Of a stretch of 64,000 nt of DNA, positions 16,123 to 24,319 are shown piece after piece; positions within the stretch are counted from its first letter, which is position 1, and each line of letters opens with the position of its first letter. Position numbers and translations under genes: made by a program. The notes beneath the pieces were generated by a model. It was not told the DNA's origin. It did no database searches and saw nothing but the letters and a program-made list of their open reading frames with translations. Origin of the DNA: Streptomyces cucumeris (lineage in GTDB: Bacteria > Actinomycetota > Actinomycetes > Streptomycetales > Streptomycetaceae); the NCBI RefSeq assembly GCF_024295805.1, contig NZ_JANCLX010000002.1, positions 486,293-550,292 on the forward strand, read 5' to 3'.

Positions 16123-17148
16123 ATGCGCATCGGAGTTCTCACCGCAGGCGGCGACTGCCCCGGCCTCAACGCTGTGATCCGTTCGGTCGTCCATCGCGCG
16201 GTCGCCGGTCACGGTGACGAGGTGATCGGGTTCGAGGACGGGTTCAAGGGCCTTCTCGACGGCCGCCACCGCAAGCTGGACCTCGATGACGTCGGCGGCA
16301 TCCTCGCCCGCGGGGGCACCATCCTCGGCTCCTCCCGGCTGGAGCGGGCCCGGCTGCGCGAGGCGTGCGAGACCTCCCGGGACCACGCCCGTGACTACGG
16401 CATCGACGTACTGATCCCGATCGGCGGCGAGGGCACCCTCACCGCCGCCCGGATGCTCTCGGACGCGGGGCTGCCCATCGTCGGCGTTCCCAAGACCATC
16501 GACAACGACATCTCCTCCACCGACCGCACCTTCGGCTTCGACACCGCCGTCGGTGTCGCCACCGAGGCCATGGACCGGCTGAAGACCACCGCCGAATCGC
16601 ATCAGCGGGTGATGGTCGTCGAGGTCATGGGGCGGCACGCGGGCTGGATCGCCCTGGAGTCCGGGATGGCGGGCGGTGCCCACGGCATCTGTCTGCCGGA
16701 GCGGCCCTTCGAGGTCGACGCCCTGGTCAAGATGGTCGAGGAGCGCTTCTCCCGCGGTAAGAAGTTCGCGGTCATCTGTGTGGCCGAGGGCGCGCACCCC
16801 GCCGAGGGTGCGATGGACTACCAGAAGGGCGAGATCGACCAGTACGGCCACGAGCGCTTCGCCGGGATCGGCAACCGTCTGGCGGCCGAGCTGGAGCGGC
16901 GCCTCGGCAAGGAGGCCCGCCCGGTGATCCTCGGCCATGTGCAGCGCGGCGGTACCCCCACCGCGTACGACCGGGTGCTCGCCACCCGCTTCGGCTGGCA
17001 CGCCGTCGAGGCCGCGCACCGCGGTGACTTCGGCATGATGACCGCCCTGCGTGGCACGGACATCGCCATGGTGCCGATCGCGGACGCGGTCACCGAGCTG
17101 AAGACCGTTCCGGTGGACCGTATGGACGAGGCCGAGTCGGTTTTCTGA
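16123..17148 (+). CDS. pfkA: 6-phosphofructokinase, ATP-type
   Basis: 341 residues. It phosphorylates fructose-6-phosphate at C1, the committed step of glycolysis. Motifs are GVLTAGGDCPGLNAVIR, the nucleotide loop IPIGGEGTL, the catalytic PKTIDNDI and MGRHAGWIAL. A Gly, not Asp, follows the Glu in GGEGT, which in this family points to ATP rather than pyrophosphate as donor. AGGGAG and AGGAG lie before the ATG. It is divergent from pta-ackA and is followed by a clear intrinsic terminator. Confidence 0.94.
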   Translation: MRIGVLTAGGDCPGLNAVIRSVVHRAVAGHGDEVIGFEDGFKGLLDGRHRKLDLDDVGGILARGGTILGSSRLERARLREACETSRDHARDYGIDVLIPIGGEGTLTAARMLSDAGLPIVGVPKTIDNDISSTDRTFGFDTAVGVATEAMDRLKTTAESHQRVMVVEVMGRHAGWIALESGMAGGAHGICLPERPFEVDALVKMVEERFSRGKKFAVICVAEGAHPAEGAMDYQKGEIDQYGHERFAGIGNRLAAELERRLGKEARPVILGHVQRGGTPTAYDRVLATRFGWHAVEAAHRGDFGMMTALRGTDIAMVPIADAVTELKTVPVDRMDEAESVF

Positions 17149-17168
17149 GCCCGCCCGGACGCCCGTGA

Positions 17169-17220
17169 CGGCGGCCGTAACCGTATTCCTGAGGATCGGT
17201 TACGGCCGCCGCTCCTTTTT
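17169..17220 (+). terminator. Intrinsic terminator after pfkA
   Basis: CGGCGGCCGTAACCG (17169-17183) pairs perfectly with 17197-17211 around a 13-base loop and is followed by CTCCTTTTT. This is the best textbook terminator in the window. Confidence 0.9.
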
Positions 17221-17344
17221 CATCCGTCGACGAAGTTCACCCTTGAACAATCGGCGTGAGTGAACAAGGCTGTTCCCGTGTCCGGGACACACCCCGGACC
17301 CGTCCCGGGCAGCGCCGGGACACAGCGGCGGGGGAGAACCACAG

Positions 17345-18418
17345 ATGGCCCAGGTCGTCAGCGCTCCGGATCCACAACACGCCCGGAGCCCGGAGGAGTT
17401 CATCGCCCGGATGCGGGCGCTCAAGGACTGGTCGCGCCTGACCGACCGGGAGTTGGCGGCGCGCGCCGAGGCGGCCGGGGAGGCGCTGCCGCGCACCACC
17501 CTCGCCGGAGTGCCGGGGCGCGCCGCGCTGCCGGGCGAGGATCTGGTGGCCGCGTTCGTCCGGGCCTGCGGGGTCGGCCCCGCCGAGCTCACCGTCTGGC
17601 TGTCGGTCCGGGCGGACCTGGCGGCCCGCACCGCGCCGGGCGGCGGACCGGTCCCCGCCCGTACCCGCACCGTCGTCCCCGCCACCGTGATCGTTCCGTA
17701 CCGGGCCCGCGCGGACCGGGACGACGACGGCGGCGGCGGCCCGCCGGAGCCCCCGGACGGTCTGCTCGGTCTGTCCTCCTTACGCCGCTCCCGCGCGGTG
17801 ACCCTGCTCTCCGTGCTGGCGCTGACCGCCACCGTCGTGGCCATCGCGGTCACCACCCGCGGCAGCCACCACGGCGGGACGTCGGCGGGGAAGCGGCAGG
17901 AGGGCGCGAGCCAGCGGTCGGGCTCCATGGCCTCGACCTCCGGCGCCGCGCTGCCCGCCCCCGCCCCCGGGGCGTACCGCGTCCGGGCCGCCCACTCCGG
18001 GCAGTGCCTGTCCGAGCGCGCGGACGAGCTCACCGACTGGGTCTACCAGGCGCCCTGCGGGGACGACCTCCCCGCCTTCTCCCTCGAGCGGCTGGACGGC
18101 GGCTACTGGCGGATCGCCGCCCGCCACCAGGAGGACGGCTCCGGCTGCGCCGGGATCACCGGCGGGCGGACGGTCGAGGGTGCCTTCCTCGTCGACGCCG
18201 AATGCGGCTCCCGGGGCGCGGGCGAGAAGTTCCGGCTGGAGGCCGTCGCCCGCCCGGCCACCGGATACCGGCTGCGGCCGGTCCACACGGGCTACTGTCT
18301 GACGGTGCCGGGCGGCACCGCGGAACCCTGGGCCCATGTGGTCCAACTCCCCTGCCGGGAGGGCGAATCGGGGCAGGTCTTCCGTTTCGACCCGGTGGCC
18401 TCCGGGGCGCGCCGCTGA
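17345..18418 (+). CDS. HTH - transmembrane - ricin-like protein with a TTA codon
   Basis: 357 residues. The N-terminus (about 15-85, SPEEFIARMRALKDWSRLTDRELAAR, then RTTLAGV and FVRACG) is a short XRE-like helix-turn-helix of a kind seen at the front of many Streptomyces membrane proteins. A disordered charged stretch leads to one transmembrane helix (about 152-170). Outside lies a Cys-containing beta-trefoil/ricin-like region (about 205-355; YRVRAAHSGQCLSERA, then YRLRPVHTGYCLTV). GGGGGAG precedes the ATG. Leu146, just before the membrane helix, is encoded by TTA (17780-17782), so translation may need the bldA tRNA and be developmentally timed. Ligand unknown. Confidence 0.78.
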   Translation: MAQVVSAPDPQHARSPEEFIARMRALKDWSRLTDRELAARAEAAGEALPRTTLAGVPGRAALPGEDLVAAFVRACGVGPAELTVWLSVRADLAARTAPGGGPVPARTRTVVPATVIVPYRARADRDDDGGGGPPEPPDGLLGLSSLRRSRAVTLLSVLALTATVVAIAVTTRGSHHGGTSAGKRQEGASQRSGSMASTSGAALPAPAPGAYRVRAAHSGQCLSERADELTDWVYQAPCGDDLPAFSLERLDGGYWRIAARHQEDGSGCAGITGGRTVEGAFLVDAECGSRGAGEKFRLEAVARPATGYRLRPVHTGYCLTVPGGTAEPWAHVVQLPCREGESGQVFRFDPVASGARR

Positions 18419-18486
18419 CCCCCCGTCCCCTCTGGTACTGTCCCCGCGATCAGGGAAGCCGCCGGGTCCGTGAACGCCGGGGCGGG

Positions 18487-18537
18487 CCTGATCGCGGGGG
18501 ACACCTGATCGTGGGGAACGCTTGATCAGGGGGGACG
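18487..18537 (+). repeat. Three tandem 17-bp repeats upstream of the 18554 gene
   Basis: Three head-to-tail copies with an exact 17-base period: CCTGATCGCGGGGGACA (18487), CCTGATCGTGGGGAACG (18504) and CTTGATCAGGGGGGACG (18521). They share C-[CT]-TGATC-N2-GGGG. The last runs into the RBS region (AAGGAG at 18538-18543). They could be iterated binding sites or a mRNA leader motif. Confidence 0.6.
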
Positions 18538-18553
18538 AAGGAGTACGGGCGGG

Positions 18554-19885
18554 ATGCGGGGTTTACCGGATCGCGGGTGGCTGCGCCACACGGTCCTCAT
18601 CGTGGTCATCACGGCACTGGTCGTGGGGGTCGTGCTGGCCACCCGGGGCGGTGAGGGCGGACATCGTGCCGCCAACCGGGCCCAGTTGAAGAAGGCGTGC
18701 GACGGCACCCTGCCCTACCGCGATCTGGCGCTCCGGGTGCCCGACGGCCACGAGGGCGAACTGCGGCAGTACGGCACGATGCTGGCGCCGGGCCAGGACA
18801 GCCGCTCCCTGCTGGACTGCACGCTGTCCTGGGGTGACGGCCACGAGGTCACGGTCCACGCCGAGGCGCTGGTCTCCGGTGTGCCCGAGGAGACGAAGAC
18901 CCGGGAACTGCTCGAACCCGACGGTGGCGAGGGCACCTTCGTGGCACCCGGCACCACCGGCCAGTACGGACGCCACGGCGCCTGGCTGGTCGCCGACTGC
19001 CGGAACGGACTGGCCGGACGCACCCGTCCCACCACCGATCTCTACGTCCGGGCCCGGGTCACCGACGGGGGCGACGCGGATGACGGGGGCGGACCGGACC
19101 GGAGCGGCCGTGAGCGCGCCGCCGCCCTCGCCGGATTCCGCACCGCCGTCCACGTCGCCAACGCCATCACCGCCTCCCAGCACTGCGGCGGCGCCCCGCT
19201 GCCGATACCGGCCGAGGTGCTGGACACCTACGAGGCCCACACCGGGAAGGGCCGGTGGCGGGCGGAGCGGATCGATGAACCCGGCCGCGATCTGCGCAAG
19301 TGCCGCTGGATCGGCGACCCCGCGCCGCACGGGGTGAAGTCCGGCCGCTGGACCACCCTCGGCGACCTCCAGGAGTCCGGCGCGCTGAGCGCCTGCGTCG
19401 GCGACTGGGACGAGGAGGCCGAGGAGAACGACGGCGCCTCCCCCAAGGAGTGGGAGATCACCGGTGTGGAGGCGGCGAGCTGGTCGGGGATCCTCGGCCG
19501 GTCCGCCTACGACGCGTACGAGCGCGAGGGCCATGTGCCGGGCTGGGGCGTGGACGAGGAGCGGGGCACCGTGTCGCAGAACGGGTCCGCCCGCGGCGGC
19601 GACCGGGGCGAGGACCGCATCTCCTCCTACGCCTCGCGCCCCCAGCTCGCCCTGTGGGCACGGTCGGTGTGCGGCGGCCGTGCCACCTACCACCGGGTGT
19701 CCGTCCTCCCCGAGGTCCGCTTCGACGACGGGGAGACCGCCGTCCTCGGCGCGAAGGACCGCGCCCGTATGTCCCGGGCCGTCCGCGCGGTACTGGACCG
19801 CTATCTGCGGAGCGACGACGCCTGGCCGAGGACGGCAGGGTGCCGTGAGACCAAGGTGCTCGGAGAGGTGGAGCAGTGGCACTGA
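18554..19885 (+). CDS. Membrane-anchored extracytoplasmic protein, unknown function
   Basis: 443 residues. One N-terminal membrane segment (about 12-29, HTVLIVVITALVVGVVLA) is followed by a large acidic extracytoplasmic domain. That domain has several cysteines (KACDGTLP, LLDCTLSW, VADCRNGL, QHCGGAP, RKCRWIG, SVCGGRATYH, AGCRETK), suggesting disulphides. AAGGAG lies ten bases before the ATG. The stop overlaps the next gene, which has the same N-terminal layout and a related ACDG-LP motif, so the two look like diverged tandem paralogues. I do not recognise the family. Confidence 0.7.
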   Translation: MRGLPDRGWLRHTVLIVVITALVVGVVLATRGGEGGHRAANRAQLKKACDGTLPYRDLALRVPDGHEGELRQYGTMLAPGQDSRSLLDCTLSWGDGHEVTVHAEALVSGVPEETKTRELLEPDGGEGTFVAPGTTGQYGRHGAWLVADCRNGLAGRTRPTTDLYVRARVTDGGDADDGGGPDRSGRERAAALAGFRTAVHVANAITASQHCGGAPLPIPAEVLDTYEAHTGKGRWRAERIDEPGRDLRKCRWIGDPAPHGVKSGRWTTLGDLQESGALSACVGDWDEEAEENDGASPKEWEITGVEAASWSGILGRSAYDAYEREGHVPGWGVDEERGTVSQNGSARGGDRGEDRISSYASRPQLALWARSVCGGRATYHRVSVLPEVRFDDGETAVLGAKDRARMSRAVRAVLDRYLRSDDAWPRTAGCRETKVLGEVEQWH

Positions 19886-21015
19886 TCCCACGGTGGCTCA
19901 CCCGGCGGCGGTCGCGCGCCCTGATGGCCGTCGCGGTGGCGCTGGCCGCCCTCGCGGGAGTGATCGTCTGGTTCGCGGGCAGCGGGGACCGGGCGCTGGA
20001 CGAGGCATGTGACGGGGTGCTCCCGGTCGACGACGTCCGCGCCGTCCTCGGCGACGGCGATGTGGAGGTCACCAACCGCACCGAGGGGTCCTTCGACGGC
20101 ACGGGCCGGAGCGGACGCGGCAACTCCCTGTCCGTGCGCTGCGAGGTGAAGGCCGAGGGGGCCGGCAGCCTCACGGTGAGCATCGCGGGGTCGCCCCGGC
20201 CGGAGGACGAGTACGGCGAGGGCGAGCTCTACGCCGCCGTACCGGCCCGCGACACCCTGCCCGTCCCGCTCGGCCACGGCTGGTCCGGACTCTTCGCCAC
20301 CGACAGCGCCCGGCTCGGCGACGGCGAGGACGGCGAGGCCACCACCGCCGTACTGCTCCCGTGCGCCAAGGGCGGCGACTCCCTGCTGATCACCGTCGAC
20401 ACGGTGCTCGGCCGCGACACCACCCTCGACGACCCCGCCGCCCGCCCCGACTTCGTCCGCACCGCCACCGCCACCGCCGAGGCCGCCGACGACCACTGGG
20501 ACTGCGGGGCTCGGCTGGGGAAGCCGGTGCGCGGAGTCGACCTCCCGGTCAACGAGGACGAGTACGAACCGCTCATCGGGGCCGAGGGCACCTGCGCCGG
20601 GGTCCCGACGGCCGCCCGCTCCGCCGTCTCCACCGCCCGGGAGACCGCCCGCGAGGGCGCGCCCCGCGAGATCTGCGCGCTCGGCGCCCGGGACGGCTCC
20701 CCGCGCTACCGGCTGGAGGCGTACTACGGCCCGTACGCGGAGGACGCCCGCTCCCAGTTCACCCGCGACTACGACTACGAGAACGTCACCCCCGCCGAGA
20801 AGCCCGCGGGCCGCCTGGGCCGCAGCGCCTACTGGGCCGGGGCCACCTGCCCCCGGGGCGCGGAGTCCGCGCTCTATCTGATCCGCGCCGACGACGCCGA
20901 CGGCGACGCCCGCCGCAGCCCGGACCTGTCCTACGAACGCGCCGCCCTCAAGGCGTTCGCCACCCGCTCCGCCGCCCACCACGGCTGCGAGGCGCCGTCG
21001 CTGCCGGGCGGATGA
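19876..21015 (+). CDS. Membrane-anchored extracytoplasmic protein, paralogue of the upstream gene
   Basis: 379 residues from GTG, overlapping the upstream stop by ten bases. A basic start (LTRRRSR) precedes a transmembrane helix (about 15-33) and a Cys-containing outer domain that opens with DEACDGVLPVDDVRAVLGD, parallel to KACDGTLP in the previous protein. Later landmarks are VRCEVKAEG, LLPCAKGGDSLL, WDCGARLGKP and GATCPRGAES. The repeated CxG and CAKGGDSLL pattern suggests two similar subdomains. It is convergent with an ABC permease gene 21 bases away. Function unknown; a joint role with its neighbour is likely. Confidence 0.68.
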   Translation: MALIPRWLTRRRSRALMAVAVALAALAGVIVWFAGSGDRALDEACDGVLPVDDVRAVLGDGDVEVTNRTEGSFDGTGRSGRGNSLSVRCEVKAEGAGSLTVSIAGSPRPEDEYGEGELYAAVPARDTLPVPLGHGWSGLFATDSARLGDGEDGEATTAVLLPCAKGGDSLLITVDTVLGRDTTLDDPAARPDFVRTATATAEAADDHWDCGARLGKPVRGVDLPVNEDEYEPLIGAEGTCAGVPTAARSAVSTARETAREGAPREICALGARDGSPRYRLEAYYGPYAEDARSQFTRDYDYENVTPAEKPAGRLGRSAYWAGATCPRGAESALYLIRADDADGDARRSPDLSYERAALKAFATRSAAHHGCEAPSLPGG

Positions 21016-21036
21016 GCCGGTGGCGTCGTCAGCGGC

Positions 21037-21933
21037 TCACCCCTTGACGGCGCCGCCCAGCGCGAAGCCGCCGCCCATCCGGCGGGCGATCAGCACGTAC
21101 AGCAGCACCACCGGGGTGGAGTAGAGGATCGAGAACGCGGCGAGCTGGCCGTAGACCACCTGACCGTAGTTGCCGAAGAAGGTGAAGACGGACACCGAGG
21201 CGGGCAGTTGCCCGGGGTCCAGGAGCAGCATGAAGGGGACGAAGAAGTTGCCCCACATCATGATGAAGCTGTAGATCGTCACCACCGTGATGCCCGGCCC
21301 CATCAGCGGCAGGATCACCCGCGTCAGCCCCTGGAACCAGGACGCCCCGTCCGTCCAGGCCGCCTCCTCCAGGATCACCGGAACACCGTCCATGAAGTTC
21401 TTCATCAGCCAGATGGCGAAGGGGAGTTGGGAGGCGGCCAGGAAGAGTGCGGTACCCCCCATGGTGTCGATCAGGTTCACCTGCACGAACAGCCCGTAGA
21501 CCGGAACCATGATCGCGGTGATCGGCAGACAGGTGGTGAACAGCACCGTCAGCAGGTACGGGCGCACCATCCGGGAGCGGAAGCGGGACAGCGGGTACGC
21601 GGCCAGCGCGGCGCACACCACCGTCAGCACGGTGCCGCCGCCGCACAGCAGCAGGCTGTTGAGCATCGGGGTGAAGGTGATCTCGTCCGTCCACACCGTC
21701 GAGAAGTTCTCCAGGGTGGGCGATCCGGGCGCCGAGACCCGCAGGGTGGCCTCCTCGTCGACCGAGGCGAGCACCAGCCACGCCAGCGGGAGGAGGAAGG
21801 CCGCGGCCACGGCCAGCAGCGCGCCGTCGGCGGCCAGCCGGCGGCGGCCGCGGGCGGACCGGCGGGGGAGACGGAGCGGCACGGTGGGCCGGACGGGGCG
21901 GGGCGACGGATGAGGACGGGAGAGCACGGACAA
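21037..21933 (-). CDS. Sugar ABC transporter permease, MalG-like
   Basis: 298 residues from TTG, with GAGGAGG seven bases upstream; GTG two codons later is an alternative. About six transmembrane helices follow a basic, Pro-rich N-terminus. The cytoplasmic EAA loop (EEAAWTDGASWFQGLTRVILPLMGPGI) is typical of the second (MalG-type) permease of CUT1 carbohydrate importers. Its expected partners, a MalF-type permease and binding lipoprotein, lie on the same strand at 26673-28936, about 4.7 kb upstream with unrelated genes between. No ATPase gene is nearby; Streptomyces sugar importers commonly share MsiK. Confidence 0.88.
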   Translation of the reverse strand: MSVLSRPHPSPRPVRPTVPLRLPRRSARGRRRLAADGALLAVAAAFLLPLAWLVLASVDEEATLRVSAPGSPTLENFSTVWTDEITFTPMLNSLLLCGGGTVLTVVCAALAAYPLSRFRSRMVRPYLLTVLFTTCLPITAIMVPVYGLFVQVNLIDTMGGTALFLAASQLPFAIWLMKNFMDGVPVILEEAAWTDGASWFQGLTRVILPLMGPGITVVTIYSFIMMWGNFFVPFMLLLDPGQLPASVSVFTFFGNYGQVVYGQLAAFSILYSTPVVLLYVLIARRMGGGFALGGAVKG

Positions 21934-22059
21934 CCTCGGACCTCCTCGCGCGGTGAGCGCAGTCGATCAGCGTCCCGTCCATGAAACCGGTTGCCCCCGG
22001 CGCGGCGGAAGACCGCTGCACCCGCGCGCCACCGGGTCCGGTGTACCGCCGCCGTCCGG

Positions 22060-22542
22060 TCACTCCACGAAGTAACTGTCGTGCCGGATACGGAAGTCCG
22101 TCAGTTCCTGTCCGCCGCGCCGCGCCATCTCCGCCACCTTCTCGAAGTACTCCTCGCGCGGCGCGCCGGGGGAGAAGAGCAGCAGCAACGAGGCCGGGTC
22201 GTCGGACTCGTTCCGGAACGCGTGCAGCCCGCCCACCGGGACGTACAGGAAGTCCCCCTGCCGCGCCGAGATCCAGCGGTCGCCGTCGTAGAGCCGGACG
22301 GTCCCGGACAGGATGTAGAACGACTCCGAGATCGTGCGGTGGAAGTGGGTGGCGGCGCCGGGCGCCCGCGGCCCCATGTCCACCTTGTACAGCCCGAACT
22401 CACCCCCGGTGGTGGCGTGGGTGGCGAGGTAGTGGGTGCGGCCGCCGGAGGGCGAGGACAGTTCGGGCTCGGTGTCCGCCCCGCGGAACACCGCGTTGAC
22501 CTCGCCCTCCGCCCCGGAATACCGGGGCTCCGGATAGGACAT
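22060..22542 (-). CDS. Cupin-domain protein
   Basis: 160 residues from the ATG with GAAGGAG seven bases upstream; an in-frame start 24 codons earlier lacks an RBS. It is a single cupin_2 beta-barrel: HFHRTISESFYILSGT carries the first metal-binding HxH...E set and PVGGLHAFRN the second His. It is a small cytoplasmic metal-dependent or ligand-binding protein. Neighbours do not show the substrate. It lies within the block that separates the two sugar-permease genes. Confidence 0.8.
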   Translation of the reverse strand: MSYPEPRYSGAEGEVNAVFRGADTEPELSSPSGGRTHYLATHATTGGEFGLYKVDMGPRAPGAATHFHRTISESFYILSGTVRLYDGDRWISARQGDFLYVPVGGLHAFRNESDDPASLLLLFSPGAPREEYFEKVAEMARRGGQELTDFRIRHDSYFVE

Positions 22543-22672
22543 GACCAGCTCCTTCGATCGACCCGGGGACCCGGGCGGGCGATCACGATTCTGGTCCGCG
22601 CGCCGGCCGCGCACATCGGACCCGCGCGGGAAGACCCCCGCACGAGAACACCGCCCGGATGGTCCTAGGCCT

Positions 22673-23182
22673 TCAGGCCCCGGTGACCCCGTCCACCCCC
22701 TCCCGCAGCAGATCCGCGTGGCCGTTGTGGCGGGCGTACTCCAGCAGGACGTGCAGCAGCACCATCCGCAGCGAGACCTCCTTCTCCCCGCGGGGCTGAA
22801 ACCCGGCCACGTCCAGGGAGGGCGCCTCGCGTTCGATCCGGCGGGAGGTGCCGACCTCGGCCTCCCATGCGCGAAACGCCTCGGCCCGGTCCGACCCGCT
22901 GTCGTCGTACGCGGCCTGGAAGTCCACGCTGTCCGACCACACCATCGGCGCCCGGCCGTCCTCGAACGTCCGCCGGAACCAGGCGCGTTCCACCTCGGCC
23001 ATATGGCGCACCAGCGCGAGCAGCGACAGCGTCGAGGGCGGCATCGACCGCTGCCGGAGCTCCTCGTCGGTGAGCCCCGCGCACTTCATGGCGAGCGTGG
23101 TGCGGTGGTACTCGAGACAGGCGCGCAGCGTCTCGCGCTCATCGCCGAAGGGGGGCGGTCCGGTGCGGGGGTCGGTGGTCAT
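22673..23182 (-). CDS. DinB-family (DUF664) protein
   Basis: 169 residues from ATG, with GAGGAG eight bases upstream. A four-helix DinB/DUF664 fold is indicated by LRACLEYHRTTLAMKCAGLTDEEL, the metal-site helix SLLALVRHMAEVERAWFRR and HVLLEYARHNGHADLLRE. Three His residues (RHMAEVE, LHVLLEY, RHNGHAD) could bind a divalent metal. Such proteins include thiol-dependent (mycothiol or bacillithiol) transferases, but this assignment is not secure. A second DinB protein at 53883 shares the EYARH-GHADLLRE / EYARHAGQLDIAREL signature. Confidence 0.82.
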   Translation of the reverse strand: MTTDPRTGPPPFGDERETLRACLEYHRTTLAMKCAGLTDEELRQRSMPPSTLSLLALVRHMAEVERAWFRRTFEDGRAPMVWSDSVDFQAAYDDSGSDRAEAFRAWEAEVGTSRRIEREAPSLDVAGFQPRGEKEVSLRMVLLHVLLEYARHNGHADLLREGVDGVTGA

Positions 23183-23333
23183 CGGATGGCTCCTCGCTCG
23201 TCGTCCGGCCGCCGCGCGCGGCCTCCCGCGCCGCATCCGATCACGGCCGGACGCCGTTGTCGTCCGGCTTCCGCCCCTCCGCGGTGCGGTGGGTCGACCG
23301 GGGCACGAGAGGGAGCTCCTAGCCTGACCGCCC

Positions 23334-24308
23334 ATGGTCATGCTCCCGCGCTCCCCACGGCCCCGGACCCTCGCCGTCCTCGCGGCGGTCCTCGGCGCCG
23401 TCGCCGCCCTCGTGGGCCCCGGCCCGCTCCCGTACGCGTCCGGCGGGACGGACGGCGGCGGGTTCCGGGTCCGCGTCCTGGTCCTCACCATGTTCCCCGC
23501 GGAGACCCGGCCCTGGCTGGAGCGGGAGTCGCTGCCCCGCACCGTCGACGTCCCCGGCGCCACCGCACCGCTGCGCTGCTCCGGGCGCGGGCTGTGCGTC
23601 ACCACCACCGGGATGGGGAAGGCCAACGCCGCCGCCGCTGTGGCGGCGGTACTGAACACCCCCCGCCTCGACCTGGACCGGGCCTACTTCCTCACCGCGG
23701 GCATCGGCGGCACCCCACCGGACAACGGCACCCTGGGCTTCGCGTCCTGGGCCCGCTGGCTGGTCGACTACGACCTCGGCCACCATGTCTCGTCCGCCAC
23801 CGACCCCACCGTGCCGCACGGCTACCTCAAGGGCGGCGCGACCGGCACCAACGCCTTCCGCCTCGACGACCGGCTCGTCGGAACCGCCTACCGGCTCACC
23901 GAGGACACCGGCCTGGCCGACAGCCGCGCCGCCGCCGGGAACCGCGGCCACTACCCGGGGCAGTCGGGCCGGACCCCGTACGTGGCCGTCTGCGACAGCG
24001 TCACCGGGGACAACTACTGGACCGGCGCGGACCAGTCCGCGCGCGCCCGGTACATCACCGAGCTGTGGACGAAGGGCGAGGGCGACTACTGCATGACACA
24101 GATGGAGGACACCGCCATCGCCGCCGTACTCGCCCGCCACGGCCACCTCGACCGCTATCTCGCGCTGCGCACCGCCAGCGACTTCGACCGGCCGTACGCG
24201 GGACAGAGCGCGAAGGAGGTGCTGACCGAGTTCCCGGGCCTGGGGATCGCGGTGGAGAACGCCTACCGCGTGGCGTCGACGGTGGCCCATCACCTCAGCC
24301 GGCGCTGA
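23334..24308 (+). CDS. Secreted NUP-family protein (purine nucleoside permease-like)
   Basis: 324 residues with an N-terminal signal segment (about 12-37, LAVLAAVLGAVAALVGPGPLPYASGG). The body matches the NUP/PF06516 family: VLVLTMFPAETRPWLE, CVTTTGMGKANAAAAVAAVL, FLTAGIGGTPPDNGTLGFASWARWLVDYDLGHH, QMEDTAIAAVLARHG and RTASDFDRPY. The fold is nucleoside-phosphorylase-like, so nucleoside binding or cleavage outside the membrane is more likely than transport. TAGCCT lies eight bases before the ATG without a nearby RBS, suggesting a leaderless transcript. It is convergent with the SDR gene, 11 bases away. Confidence 0.82.
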   Translation: MVMLPRSPRPRTLAVLAAVLGAVAALVGPGPLPYASGGTDGGGFRVRVLVLTMFPAETRPWLERESLPRTVDVPGATAPLRCSGRGLCVTTTGMGKANAAAAVAAVLNTPRLDLDRAYFLTAGIGGTPPDNGTLGFASWARWLVDYDLGHHVSSATDPTVPHGYLKGGATGTNAFRLDDRLVGTAYRLTEDTGLADSRAAAGNRGHYPGQSGRTPYVAVCDSVTGDNYWTGADQSARARYITELWTKGEGDYCMTQMEDTAIAAVLARHGHLDRYLALRTASDFDRPYAGQSAKEVLTEFPGLGIAVENAYRVASTVAHHLSRR

Positions 24309-24319
24309 GCGGGGCCGGC

